NCBI RefSeq assembly: GCF_009829085.1
Contig: NZ_WUQY01000012.1
Location: 33,183 to 97,182, forward strand
Length of the DNA stretch: 64,000 nucleotides
Direction: 5' to 3'
Source of the DNA: Sphingobacterium bovisgrunnientis
Lineage (GTDB): Bacteria; Bacteroidota; Bacteroidia; Sphingobacteriales; Sphingobacteriaceae
Of the stretch, positions 8,634-17,664 are shown one piece after another; the first letter of the stretch is position 1; each line of letters opens with the position of its first letter. A program made the position numbers and the translations under genes. The notes beneath the pieces were generated by a model. The model did not search any database and was not told the origin of the DNA. It worked only from the letters and a program-made list of their open reading frames with translations.

Positions 8634-9530
8634 ATGAAACAATTTCAAGGCGCTCTAGCTGTTTTCATTGGCGCAGCAAGTTTTGGCGTATTATCTACTT
8701 TTGTAAAAAAAGCCTATGCTGCAGGTTTTTCCTTGGGTGAAGTAACGGGTGTGCAAGCCATGTTGGGGATGATAATATTGTGGACAATTTTCATGATGAT
8801 GAAAATTGGAAAAGTTGATTTTTCAAATTATCCGCGTAAAACTCCCTTTTGGAAAATCATAATTTCAGGAATTTCGACTGGTGTGGTGAGTGTGCTATAT
8901 TACAAATGTGTACAACTTGTTCCCGCTTCTATTGCCATCGTATTATTGATGCAATTTATTTGGATAGGCGCTTTAATTAATTTCATTGTTTTTAAACAAA
9001 GACCATCCAGAAAGCAAAGCATTGGAATTATCCTGATTTTGATTGCTACATTATTTGCTACTGGTGCCCTTGAGTCTTCGATTCACGATATTTCTGTAGT
9101 AGGAATTGCTTATGGACTATTTGCTGCTTTGGCGTATGCCATATTTTTGATGGTAAATGGAAAAGTTGGAAACGATTATCCACCTGTACAGAAAAGTGCA
9201 TTGATGGTCACAGGAGCTTTTTTAATGATTTTAGTTTTATTACAACCGATAACATTATTTCAACCCGATATTGACACACAAATCTATAAATATGGGATTT
9301 TGTTAGCGTTGTTCGGCACCGTTCTACCTCCATTTCTATTTGCTTATGGCATGCCAAAAATCGATTTGGCATTGGGTTCAATTTTAAGCGCAGTCGAATT
9401 ACCTGTAGCTGTTGCTATGTCCTACTTCATATTGCATGAAAATGTGTCCCTATTGCAATGGCTCGGTGTTGGATTTATTCTTGTTGTAGTCGTGTGGACC
9501 AATTATAAGAAGAAAACTAACACACTCTAA
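8634..9530 (+). CDS. EamA/DMT-family transporter
   Basis: A 298-residue drug/metabolite-transporter protein with ten hydrophobic helices in two EamA repeats (about residues 6-140 and 150-295). Typical features are the N-terminal FIGAASFGVLSTFVKKAYAAG, the repeat-1 end VPASIAIVLLMQFIWIGAL, and the repeat-2 end ILSAVELPVAVAMSYFILHE. The last motif recalls RhaT/RarD-type exporters of amino acids or metabolites. No substrate can be read from context. Monocistronic and closed by a strong terminator. Confidence 0.88.
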   Translation: MKQFQGALAVFIGAASFGVLSTFVKKAYAAGFSLGEVTGVQAMLGMIILWTIFMMMKIGKVDFSNYPRKTPFWKIIISGISTGVVSVLYYKCVQLVPASIAIVLLMQFIWIGALINFIVFKQRPSRKQSIGIILILIATLFATGALESSIHDISVVGIAYGLFAALAYAIFLMVNGKVGNDYPPVQKSALMVTGAFLMILVLLQPITLFQPDIDTQIYKYGILLALFGTVLPPFLFAYGMPKIDLALGSILSAVELPVAVAMSYFILHENVSLLQWLGVGFILVVVVWTNYKKKTNTL

Positions 9531-9534
9531 AAAG

Positions 9535-9572
9535 AAAATGTCATGCTTAACTTTGTTCAGCATGACATTTTT
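9535..9572. terminator. Terminator between eamA and the VWA gene
   Basis: A 13-bp stem (AAAATGTCATGCT / AGCATGACATTTT) with an 11-nt loop, T-rich on the plus strand and preceded by A on the other. It can serve both convergent genes. Confidence 0.8.
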
Positions 9573-9585
9573 GAATCACTATATT

Positions 9586-11475
9586 TTACTTCTGCACCAA
9601 ATCATTACTTTTCATTAAAGCTTTTGCATTTTCTGCTATTTTGATAAATTCAGCACGATAACCTTCATCATCCTGTCCTTTACTTGCTTTCGCACGTTTG
9701 ATAAGAGAATCAAAATTCGCTTGCTGTTTGTATGAAGAATTACGCAACAACATCCCCAACTCTGCTACCGCTGTAGCAAAATTGAAATCCGCACTCATGG
9801 GTTTGACAGCATTGTGCAATACAACATCCTCTTGCAATTTTGATTTTTCTCCTTGAGGATCTTTGTACCGGAACTTCACAGTAGCTAATTCAGCAGAAGA
9901 ATTAGAAATCGATTTTGATTTATTTTCTTGGTATTTCAATGGATCAACATTTCCAATCTCATCAGATTTGACACCAGTCGGAATGATATCATAAATAGCT
10001 GTCACCACATGTCCCACACCCATATCGCCACCTACTTTTTTATCATTGTTGAAATCTTCCGCAGCCATCATTCTATTTTCATAACCTACCAAACGGTAAT
10101 ATTGTACATACTTCGGGTTGAACTCCACTTGAATTTTAACATCTTTTGCAACCGTAAACATTGTTCCGCCAAATTCTGAAATCATAGCTTTGCGCGCTTC
10201 CGAAATATCATTGATATAAGCATAGTTTCCACGACCTTTATTAGCCAAAAGTTCCAATTTACTATCTTTATAATTCCCCATGCCATAACCCAGGATAGAA
10301 ATATTTACACCCGATTCGCGTTCTCTCTCAATCAATTTTTCCATGTCCGAATCACTGGATGCACCCACGTTAAAGTCTCCATCCGTAGCCATGACGATTC
10401 TATTGTTTCCTTCCGAAAGAAAATTTTTACGTGCTATGGAATACGCCATTTTCATTCCATCACCACCAGCAGTGCCCCCGCCAGCTTCCAAACCGTCGAT
10501 GATTTCTTTAATTTTCATCTTACTACCACCAGAAGTACTTTCCAAGCGAACTGTTGCATTTCCTGCATAGGTTACGATTGCAACTTTATCCTTATCGCGA
10601 AGCTGATCCACCAACAATTTTAAAGATGATTTTACCAAAGGCAATTTATTCGAATCATACATCGATCCCGAAACATCAATCAAAAACACAAAATTCGATG
10701 CTGGTAAATTATCCTTCGGAATATCTTTAGCCTTTAACGAAATGCGCAAAAGCTGGTGTTTACTATTCCAAGGCGAAGGAGACAATTCCGTTTTAATAGC
10801 TACTGGATTATTTCCTTCTGGCGAAGGCATATCGTATTGAAAATAATTAATCATTTCTTCTACACGAATAGCGTCCACAGGAGGCAAAGTTCCGGAGTTC
10901 AAAAATCTTTTTACATTATTGTAAGAAGCTACATCCACATCTGCTGCGAATGTTGAAAGTGCTTCCTTGTTCGGACTGACAAAACTATTTTCCACAAAAC
11001 CTTTATAAGATTCTGTATTTTGCTCTACTCTGCCTATTCCTCTAATCATTAAATTACTCCCACTTACGTTCTTATTGTTACTAACGGTCAAACCTGCTAC
11101 ATTTCCTTGTACATAACTAGCTGATCCCACTAAAGTTTCCTTTTTTTGAGTACCATATCCTACAACCACGACTTCATCCATCGTATTAGCTATTGGTTCA
11201 AGAGATATCTTAATTATTTTTTCATTTTTAACGATATGCTCAAAAGTATTATAGCCTAAAAATTGAAAACGTAACGTATCACCTTTGAAAGATGAGATTG
11301 AAAACTCACCCTTTTCATTGGTTTGGACATTTTTATTCTTACTTGACTGCACGGATACACCAGCGATAGAATTTTTGGAATCTTTATCAATTACAATACC
11401 TTTGATTTCGATCAAACTTTGGCCATTTGCTACTATAGCAAATAGAACCATACATAATATTAGTAGCCTTTTCAT
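9586..11475 (-). CDS. VWA-domain protein with SusC-like N-terminus (YfbK-type)
   Basis: A 629-residue exported protein. Order: signal peptide (1-19); carboxypeptidase-regulatory-like beta sandwich (about 22-95); a SusC-type linker and partial plug (DEVVVVGYGTQKKETLVGS, about 100-150, ending in LMIRGIGRV); a von Willebrand N-region (175-230, VEEMINYFQYD); the VWA domain (262-440); and a YfbK C-terminal domain. The MIDAS site is intact: Asp267-x-Ser-x-Ser271, Thr335 in GGGTAGG, Asp365 in ATDGDFN. VWA domains bind ligands through a metal ion; the role in this family is not established. The N-terminus is borrowed from TonB-dependent receptors but has no barrel. It is divergent from an ECF sigma gene 87 bp away. 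Confidence 0.85.
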   Translation of the reverse strand: MKRLLILCMVLFAIVANGQSLIEIKGIVIDKDSKNSIAGVSVQSSKNKNVQTNEKGEFSISSFKGDTLRFQFLGYNTFEHIVKNEKIIKISLEPIANTMDEVVVVGYGTQKKETLVGSASYVQGNVAGLTVSNNKNVSGSNLMIRGIGRVEQNTESYKGFVENSFVSPNKEALSTFAADVDVASYNNVKRFLNSGTLPPVDAIRVEEMINYFQYDMPSPEGNNPVAIKTELSPSPWNSKHQLLRISLKAKDIPKDNLPASNFVFLIDVSGSMYDSNKLPLVKSSLKLLVDQLRDKDKVAIVTYAGNATVRLESTSGGSKMKIKEIIDGLEAGGGTAGGDGMKMAYSIARKNFLSEGNNRIVMATDGDFNVGASSDSDMEKLIERERESGVNISILGYGMGNYKDSKLELLANKGRGNYAYINDISEARKAMISEFGGTMFTVAKDVKIQVEFNPKYVQYYRLVGYENRMMAAEDFNNDKKVGGDMGVGHVVTAIYDIIPTGVKSDEIGNVDPLKYQENKSKSISNSSAELATVKFRYKDPQGEKSKLQEDVVLHNAVKPMSADFNFATAVAELGMLLRNSSYKQQANFDSLIKRAKASKGQDDEGYRAEFIKIAENAKALMKSNDLVQK

Positions 11476-11561
11476 ATTAAATCCTTATTTAATTTTCCTA
11501 ACGGATGCAGAAAAAATGAAATTTCCATAATCAAGAAAAAAAAATTATTTTCACCCCGATT

Positions 11562-12131
11562 ATGAAGCTAAATGACTCATCCCCTTCTTTAGAATCTGAT
11601 GAATCTTTGTTGACAAAATATTTGTCCACGGAAGATTTAGCGGTTTTGGGTGAGTTATATGCACGACATAGTGAGATGGTGTATTATGTTTGCTTACGTT
11701 ATTTCAAAGAAGAAGAAAAAAGTAAAGATGCTGTAATGCAACTTTTCGAGCAACTCATAGTCAAAGTAAAAAAACAGGATATTCAAGATTTCCCGAAATG
11801 GCTTTATGTGGTAGCCAAGAATTTTTGCTTGATGGAATTGCGCGCGCGCAAAAATAAAATTGAAGTTTCTACATCGGAATTTGTGGAATTTCCACATAAT
11901 TTGCATCCACAAGAAAACTATGCGGAAAAAGAGGAACGATTATCGCAGTTGGAAAGCTGTATAGAGAAGCTTCCCGAAAAGCAACGCATTAGCATTGATT
12001 TGTTTTTTATCAATCAAAAATGTTATAAAGAAGTCGTTGAAATTACTGGTTTCTCGATGAATGATGTAAAAAGTTATATTCAAAACGGAAAAAGAAATTT
12101 AAAGAATTGCATGGAAAAAGCAGATGAGTAA
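11562..12131 (+). CDS. ECF-type RNA polymerase sigma factor
   Basis: A 189-residue sigma-70 family protein. Region 2 spans about residues 24-95 (LGELYARHSEMVYYVCLRYF, FPKWLYVVAKNFC). Region 4 spans about 128-180, with a helix-turn-helix in YKEVVEITGFSMNDVKSYI. It directs transcription of an unknown regulon. Its stop overlaps the start of the next gene by 8 bp (ATGAGTAA), so translation of sigma factor and anti-sigma is coupled. The layout sigma, anti-sigma and divergent VWA protein recurs in Bacteroidetes and suggests the three act together. Confidence 0.9.
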   Translation: MKLNDSSPSLESDESLLTKYLSTEDLAVLGELYARHSEMVYYVCLRYFKEEEKSKDAVMQLFEQLIVKVKKQDIQDFPKWLYVVAKNFCLMELRARKNKIEVSTSEFVEFPHNLHPQENYAEKEERLSQLESCIEKLPEKQRISIDLFFINQKCYKEVVEITGFSMNDVKSYIQNGKRNLKNCMEKADE

Positions 12132-13314
12132 ATTCAGTTCAAATATCGATTATTTGCGTCAATATGTAAATGGCGAACTCTCTCCTACCCAAATGTATGA
12201 GATTGAACGTGCTATGCATACAGATGAGATGCTAATGGATATCATTGAAGGATTAGAAATAGAGAAAGCGCTGAAATCTGCAAATCCCGCGCGTGATTTA
12301 CAAGCGAAAATTAAATCTCGCACAGCAAAGAAGAAAGAATTCAAGATTTTTAATATTCGAAAGTTAACTGTTGCTGCTTCGGTTATTGGACTTTTAGCTG
12401 CTGGTGCACTATACTTTTTAAAACCTGAGCCGCATGTAGAGCTTGCTCAAACAGCTCCGGAAATAGTGCCTTTAGAAAATAAAATTACAGAAAACCTAAT
12501 ACCTGATTCATCGCAAATTGCATATTCTGATGATTCCCATTCGGAGGAAATTAGTAGCGCAGCTCCTCCAACCATCAAAAGAGAGAAAACTGCATCTAAA
12601 AAAGAGACCCCTTCACCAAAAAAAATAATGGCTTATTCTGCTAAACCAAAATTGGAAGTCATTATTGAAGGACCCAGATATCTAAAAAAACAAGACGAAG
12701 AGATCATCCAAATTGCAGGCAAGAGTGACATCACAGCATTTCAAACAGAAGTTTTGAATGCTAGAGTAGGCTCCTCTAGTCAAAAGCCGATAACGTCAAA
12801 TTCTATAGTAAAAACTCAAGCCGACTTACAAAGACTCGATCTCGACCCTCAGACAAAGGCAAATCTTACAGCTATATTAGCTCGTCAGGCGCAAGACAAT
12901 AAAGTCGAAGTAAAAGAAAAACAAACGGAAAGTACTATTAGCGATGTTTTAATAAGTGGGAATACATTAGCAAATAAAGCTAGTGCAGATTCACGTATTA
13001 TATCTAGCAAGGAGACTTTTGAAACTATAATATCAAAACCTATTCAAAATGGTAATCCGATTATTGGTTGGGCAAAATTTAATACATATATAAAAGAGCA
13101 ACTCAACAAAAAAGGTTTAACGTCGTATAAAGCGAACATATCGTTTTCTCTTGATGCCTCACTAAAACCAACTCTTATTGAAATTAAATCATCATCCGAT
13201 AAAATAATAAATCAACACATCAGAGAAATATTAATGAATGGTCCAACTTGGGAAAATAAAGATCCTAACCATCCTATTTTTATTCGAATAAATTCTGAAG
13301 AAGTTTATAAATAA
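12124..13314 (+). CDS. Membrane anti-sigma-like protein with long periplasmic tail
   Basis: A 396-residue single-pass protein. The cytoplasmic N-terminus (residues 1-75) has the Bacteroidetes anti-sigma pattern: YLRQYVNGELSPTQMYEIER followed by MDIIEGLE. One helix lies at about 81-99. A long low-complexity Pro/Lys/Ser stretch follows, then a C-terminal ~85-residue domain (GWAKFNTYIKEQL, ISFSLDASLKPTLIEIKSS, GPTWENKDPNHP). This domain resembles a TonB C-terminal fold. It presumably holds the upstream ECF sigma factor at the membrane and senses an envelope signal. The first function is inferred from gene coupling. The stop codon lies inside a terminator hairpin. Confidence 0.75.
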   Translation: MSKFSSNIDYLRQYVNGELSPTQMYEIERAMHTDEMLMDIIEGLEIEKALKSANPARDLQAKIKSRTAKKKEFKIFNIRKLTVAASVIGLLAAGALYFLKPEPHVELAQTAPEIVPLENKITENLIPDSSQIAYSDDSHSEEISSAAPPTIKREKTASKKETPSPKKIMAYSAKPKLEVIIEGPRYLKKQDEEIIQIAGKSDITAFQTEVLNARVGSSSQKPITSNSIVKTQADLQRLDLDPQTKANLTAILARQAQDNKVEVKEKQTESTISDVLISGNTLANKASADSRIISSKETFETIISKPIQNGNPIIGWAKFNTYIKEQLNKKGLTSYKANISFSLDASLKPTLIEIKSSSDKIINQHIREILMNGPTWENKDPNHPIFIRINSEEVYK

Positions 13315-13329
13315 AACTTCTTCAGAATT
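13291..13329. terminator. Hairpin overlapping the anti-sigma stop codon
   Basis: AATTCTGAAGAAGTTT and its complement form a 16-bp near-perfect stem around a 6-7 nt loop that contains the TAA stop. It lies between convergent genes and could terminate both. Confidence 0.65.
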
Positions 13330-13340
13330 AAATATTGACT

Positions 13341-14204
13341 TTATTGTAAACTAAGACGAATTGGAAGAGAGAAAGTAACACGTACAGGTCTTCCATTTTG
13401 AATACCTGGATTCCATTTTTTTGCTTTCTGCAACAACCTCACAGCTTCCTTACCTGTACCATACCCCATATCGCGCAATACCTCAATGGAACTTAAGCTC
13501 CCATCTTTTTCTACTACAAACTTGACTTGAATAAGTCCTTTTACATCATTTTCTAACGCAGCTTGTGTAAAAATATAATTCGCTGCAATCCACTGTATAA
13601 ATGCAGGCATACCTTCTTTCGGTTCAGGCATTATCTCTACCGTGGTAAAAGTCCCGCTCGCATCTTCTCCATCTTCATCCGCTATAGATCGACCGATAGA
13701 TCCACCTTCTTGCTTGTGTGTACTAAAAGTCCCTCTAGCAATTAGTTCTCCCCCCTTCTGCCCTTTGGCATTAAAAGATGAAAGTAATTTTTGCTTATCA
13801 AGCACTTCCTTTTCCTCTGTAATATCTTCCTTAACATTGGATTTATCAGTCGGATTGATCTCAGTGAATTTGATTAGATCCTTCGCCGAAACATCCTTTG
13901 CGACTTGCTGTACTTTCGCCTCTTCTTGCTTAACTTCGACGATTTCTTCTTTCAAAATAGTCTCAGGCTCAATCATGACAGTTGGTGAAAATGTGTTGTC
14001 CAATGTTAATGAGCTTTTCTCCTCTTTATCGATAAAAGATAAACCACACAAGCCACCTACGACTGTAACAACAACGAGCAAAGCTATATTAGTCGCTTTT
14101 CCAGACATCTGTCTCAATTGATAAGCGCCGTATTCTTTATTTCGATTGGCAAATACTATATCCATCCAATCTTTAGAATAAATCGATGATTTGAAAAACA
14201 CCAT
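13341..14204 (-). CDS. TonB-family energy transducer
   Basis: Couples proton-motive force to outer-membrane receptors. I take the Met at 14204 (MVFFKSSIYSKDW) as the start, giving 287 residues; the longer frame begins at 14243. The N-terminal MDIVFANRNKEYGAYQLRQ is a hallmark of Bacteroidetes TonB proteins. One helix follows at about 39-57, then a charged Glu/Lys-rich linker. The C-terminal TonB domain is at about 205-287 (FIQWIAANYIFTQAALEND, GLIQVKFVVEKDGSL, NGRPVRVTFSLPI). No exbB or exbD is nearby. It may energise the metal receptor encoded 0.8 kb away, but this is only proximity. Confidence 0.88.
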   Translation of the reverse strand: MVFFKSSIYSKDWMDIVFANRNKEYGAYQLRQMSGKATNIALLVVVTVVGGLCGLSFIDKEEKSSLTLDNTFSPTVMIEPETILKEEIVEVKQEEAKVQQVAKDVSAKDLIKFTEINPTDKSNVKEDITEEKEVLDKQKLLSSFNAKGQKGGELIARGTFSTHKQEGGSIGRSIADEDGEDASGTFTTVEIMPEPKEGMPAFIQWIAANYIFTQAALENDVKGLIQVKFVVEKDGSLSSIEVLRDMGYGTGKEAVRLLQKAKKWNPGIQNGRPVRVTFSLPIRLSLQ

Positions 14205-14275
14205 GATAGTAACAATTAAGGTTATAAATTTGTTATATATCAATATGATGTCAGAGCGCGTATTATTCCATAAAA

Positions 14276-14299
14276 AAACTCTAGCCTAAGCTAGAGTTT
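14276..14299 (-). terminator. Intrinsic terminator of the 37-residue peptide gene
   Basis: Read on the minus strand, a 10-bp stem (AAACTCTAGC / GCTAGAGTTT) with a 4-nt loop is followed directly by seven T residues. It lies just downstream of the small gene at 14318-14431 and upstream of tonB, so it separates the two. Confidence 0.8.
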
Positions 14300-14317
14300 C
14301 TATTGTTTTTTAAATTT

Positions 14318-14431
14318 CTAGTGTAATTTGGAAATTACCTTAGAATAGACTTTAACAAGCGCAAAACCAGCAATTCCTAGTCCTAGCATTCCTATTACAG
14401 CCACATTTGGATCATCGAATAAGTGTATCAT
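14318..14431 (-). CDS. 37-residue single-helix membrane peptide
   Basis: An open frame below common length cut-offs. It encodes 37 residues: a short acidic N-terminus (MIHLFDDPN), a Gly-rich hydrophobic helix at about residues 9-28 (VAVIGMLGLGIAGFALVKV), and a basic tail (SKVISKLH). The charge pattern predicts the tail in the cytoplasm. A textbook rho-independent terminator follows the stop by 18 bp, which supports real expression. The gene is divergent from the HYC_CC_PP-like gene and shares its upstream region. I recognise no family; size and shape recall small accessory subunits of membrane complexes. Confidence 0.6.
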   Translation of the reverse strand: MIHLFDDPNVAVIGMLGLGIAGFALVKVYSKVISKLH

Positions 14432-14516
14432 AATTCATCGGTTTCAAGAATTCTAATATAGAAAAATATATAATTTAATGAAAGAAATAAATTTAATTTT
14501 TATTAAGTTTGTCGCA

Positions 14517-14930
14517 ATGAGACTACTTATTTATTTTGTGTGCATAATATTCACCTTTGTATCCTTAGGTGGTAATATTTATTTGCATCAATGTAAAGAA
14601 GCGACTATGCTTAGTCTCTATAATCAAATAGACACAGAAAGCTGTCCTTTCTGCGAGAAACACCACAAATCAGCCGCTGAGAAGGATGAACATTGTGCGG
14701 GAGAATGTAAAGATTCGGTTCTAGATATCAATAAATTAACCGACAAAAACTTCAACACAAAGCAAGTTTCTTTTGTACACTTTTCACCAGCAATCACGCC
14801 ATTATTGTGGATTGTTAACTTTATTATTCCCGTACAAGATTATAATAAACAGCAGCAAACTGAATTATTTTATTCTTATACGGATTCATCTCCACCCATA
14901 TATATCCAAAATCGGATTTTTAGAATTTAG
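14517..14930 (+). CDS. HYC_CC_PP-like small exported protein
   Basis: A 137-residue protein, starting at the Met at 14517 (MRLLIYFVCI). An upstream Met at 14478 would add 13 residues before the signal peptide. A signal peptide is followed by H24-Q-C26, a CxxC pair at 43-46, C60 and C64 in CAGECKDS, and a Pro-Pro near the C-terminus (SPPIYIQNR). This layout matches the HYC_CC_PP proteins that precede TonB receptors with HMA domains in Bacteroidetes. Those are thought to take part in copper or other soft-metal handling. Here too the receptor gene follows directly. Function is inferred from cysteine/histidine content and linkage. Confidence 0.7.
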   Translation: MRLLIYFVCIIFTFVSLGGNIYLHQCKEATMLSLYNQIDTESCPFCEKHHKSAAEKDEHCAGECKDSVLDINKLTDKNFNTKQVSFVHFSPAITPLLWIVNFIIPVQDYNKQQQTELFYSYTDSSPPIYIQNRIFRI

Positions 14931-15011
14931 AATTTTCTATTATTAACATAATAAATAATCAACAGCAGTTGAATTATAATTTTATTGTATTTAAATAATA
15001 GAAAATTAAGA

Positions 15012-17636
15012 ATGAAAAGTTATATCAAGTTATTCGTATTAGCACTATTCACAGTGCTTTCCAGCTCAATTTATGCGCAATCAGATAGTACTTCCACTTT
15101 TGAAGTTGCGGGAAATTGTGGCATGTGCAAAAAAAGAATCGAAAAAGCCGCAACCTTATCAGGTGTAGAAAGTGCGATTTGGAATGTTGAAAATCATCAA
15201 ATCACGGTTAAATACAATTCTTCGAAAATAAAATTAGCGCAAATCCAACAAGCAATCGCTAGCGCAGGCCATGATACGCCTAATTTTAGAGCTCCAGACG
15301 ATGTATATGAAAAGCTACATGAGTGTTGTGTCTACGAAAGATTAGGTGAAAACACGCACGAACATGATGAAGGTGATGCGCATGATCACGACCATGCAAC
15401 GCACGCAAAGACGAATGGTACAGACGCACACGAGGAAGATCATGATCACGACCATATCATCACAGGTGTAGTGGTAAATGAAGATAACAAAGCTGAGCTA
15501 ACTCCAATTTCAAATGTGAACGTAAAATGGCTTGAAGGTCCTAAGTTTCAAACGTCATCCAATGAAAATGGGGTGTTTAAAATTAAGCATGAAAAAGGAA
15601 ATAAAAATCTTGTATTTTCCTATGCAGGGATGCAGCCAGACACGATTGAGGTAAAGAATCTCCACGAAGTATTAGTGGTTCATGCTCAAAACAATGTGTT
15701 ATCCGAAGTGGTCGTTTCACGCCGCAAAAAATCAAGCTATATTAATTCCTTATCCGCAAATAGAACAGAGATATTAACCGCACAAGAGCTATTTAAAGCT
15801 GCATGTTGTGACCTTAGTGAGAGCTTCGAGACTACGGTATCTGTGGATGTAGTTAGTAATGATGCTGTAACAGGCAGCAAACAAATTCAATTGTTGGGAC
15901 TTAGCGGTATTTACACCCAATTGACAGTCGAAAATCTGCCAGGACCTCGAGGCTTTGCGACGCCTTTGGGATTGAATAGCATAGCAGGAACTTGGATAGA
16001 ATCAATTGATATCAGTAAAGGAATCGGATCAGTCGTAAACGGTTATGAAAATATGGCTGGTCAAATCAATGTGGAATTGAAAAAACCACACAATTCCGAA
16101 CGTTTATATTTTAATGCGTACGCCAATAATATGGGACGCACAGATGTCAATTTAAATTTAGCGCAGAAAATTAATGAGAAATGGTCTGTAGGCTTGTTGC
16201 TTCACGACAATTTCATGTATAACAAAAACATGAATTTCAGTGACAACGGTTTCAGAGATATTCCCGTCGGAAATCTATTTTCCGGTATCAACAGATGGCA
16301 CTATGAGAATGGCAAAGGAACTATCGCTCAATTCGGGATTAAATACTTGAAAGATGATCGAACAGGTGGTCAAGTTGATTTTGATAAAGACAGGGATAAA
16401 GGAAAAACTGATATTTACGGATTAGGATTTGACAATGAGCGTATAGAAGGTTTTGCAAAAATAGGCTACGTATTTCCTCAGAATCGTCTAAGAAGTATTG
16501 GCTTATTGCTATCTGCCTCGAACTACAAACAAGATAGTTATTTTGGTCTTCGCAATTACGACAGTGAACAAACAAATGGATATGCTAATTTGATTTTTCA
16601 AGATATCATAGGAACAGTTGCACACAAATACAAAGTTGGTGGATCAATAACTTATGATAAATACAAAGAAAATGTAGAAGCTAGGAACTTCGATCGCGTA
16701 GAATCGGTATCCGGTGTATTTGCGGAATATACATTTAGTCCTTCTGAAAAATTTGATATGGTACTAGGATTAAGGCAAGACTATAATTCATTGTATGGTT
16801 GGTTTACGACCCCACGTTTGGTTGCTCGATACAATCCTTTTACAGGAAATACCATTAGATTTAGTACAGGAAGAGGACAACGTACAGCAAATATTTTCGC
16901 AGAAAATATGAGTATGTTGGCTTCATCACGGTCGATAAACTATACTTCGTTGCAAAACCAAAATAACGCATATGGTCTAAGCCCTGAAGTCTCATGGAAT
17001 ACAGGGATCACAATTGATCAAAATTTCCAATTCTTGGGTCGCGAGTCTGGTATTTCAGTAGAACTATTTCACAACAATTTTCAAGATCAAGTGGTAGTCG
17101 ATTGGGAAAATCCGCGCGAAGTATCTATTTATAACCTTGACGGAAAATCATTTTCTAACAGTTTACAGGCAGAATTCCGTTTTATGCCAGCACCGCATCT
17201 AGAAGCGCGAATGGCATATAGATTATTAGACGTGCAAACGGATTATAAAGAAGGCAGATTGCAGAAACCATTGACAGCAAAGCACAGAGGTTTTGTGAAT
17301 CTCGCTTACAATTTGCACAGCGGATGGAGTTTTGATTATACATTTAATACAGTAGGTCCGAAACGTTTGCCGTCCACAACAGCAAATCCAGATATATACC
17401 AATTGGCTGCAAATTCTGATGCATATATTACTATGAATGCACAAATCAGTAAATCATTTGGAAAGGATAAAAACTTCACTATTTATGTAGGCGGCGAAAA
17501 TCTATCAAATACATTCCAGAAAGATCCAATTCTAGCATTTGATCAACCTTTTGGACAATATTTTGACACCAACTTATTGTGGGGACCATTAACAGGACGT
17601 ATGTTTTATTCGGGTATCCGTTACCATATTAAATAA
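15012..17636 (+). CDS. TonB-dependent receptor with HMA and His-rich segments
   Basis: An 874-residue outer-membrane receptor; the Met at 15012 begins a clean signal peptide (cleavage after YAQ, residue 23). Domain order: heavy-metal-associated domain at about 26-90 with CxxC at Cys36/Cys39; a Cys105-Cys106 pair; a His/Asp-rich loop at 116-148 (HEHDEGDAHDHDHATH and more); carboxypeptidase-like domain at about 150-225; plug at about 235-350; then the barrel to the C-terminus. The metal-binding front end points to uptake or sensing of copper or a similar cation. It forms an apparent operon with the HYC_CC_PP-like gene and ends at a terminator. The metal itself is not shown by sequence. Confidence 0.88.
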   Translation: MKSYIKLFVLALFTVLSSSIYAQSDSTSTFEVAGNCGMCKKRIEKAATLSGVESAIWNVENHQITVKYNSSKIKLAQIQQAIASAGHDTPNFRAPDDVYEKLHECCVYERLGENTHEHDEGDAHDHDHATHAKTNGTDAHEEDHDHDHIITGVVVNEDNKAELTPISNVNVKWLEGPKFQTSSNENGVFKIKHEKGNKNLVFSYAGMQPDTIEVKNLHEVLVVHAQNNVLSEVVVSRRKKSSYINSLSANRTEILTAQELFKAACCDLSESFETTVSVDVVSNDAVTGSKQIQLLGLSGIYTQLTVENLPGPRGFATPLGLNSIAGTWIESIDISKGIGSVVNGYENMAGQINVELKKPHNSERLYFNAYANNMGRTDVNLNLAQKINEKWSVGLLLHDNFMYNKNMNFSDNGFRDIPVGNLFSGINRWHYENGKGTIAQFGIKYLKDDRTGGQVDFDKDRDKGKTDIYGLGFDNERIEGFAKIGYVFPQNRLRSIGLLLSASNYKQDSYFGLRNYDSEQTNGYANLIFQDIIGTVAHKYKVGGSITYDKYKENVEARNFDRVESVSGVFAEYTFSPSEKFDMVLGLRQDYNSLYGWFTTPRLVARYNPFTGNTIRFSTGRGQRTANIFAENMSMLASSRSINYTSLQNQNNAYGLSPEVSWNTGITIDQNFQFLGRESGISVELFHNNFQDQVVVDWENPREVSIYNLDGKSFSNSLQAEFRFMPAPHLEARMAYRLLDVQTDYKEGRLQKPLTAKHRGFVNLAYNLHSGWSFDYTFNTVGPKRLPSTTANPDIYQLAANSDAYITMNAQISKSFGKDKNFTIYVGGENLSNTFQKDPILAFDQPFGQYFDTNLLWGPLTGRMFYSGIRYHIK

Positions 17637-17637
17637 T

Positions 17638-17661
17638 AAAAGGAGGCTGATGCCTCCTTTT
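17638..17661. terminator. Terminator between receptor and maf
   Basis: AAAAGGAGGC / GCCTCCTTTT, 10-bp stem with a 4-nt loop, followed by TATATT. It sits 2 bp after the receptor stop and 4 bp before the maf stop, so it probably serves both. Confidence 0.8.
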
Positions 17662-17664
17662 ATA

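Noticed and set aside
13642..14121. Plus-strand open frame of 159 codons opposite tonB
   Set aside because: Lies wholly antisense to a clear TonB gene; Ser/Leu-rich shadow without a start signal.
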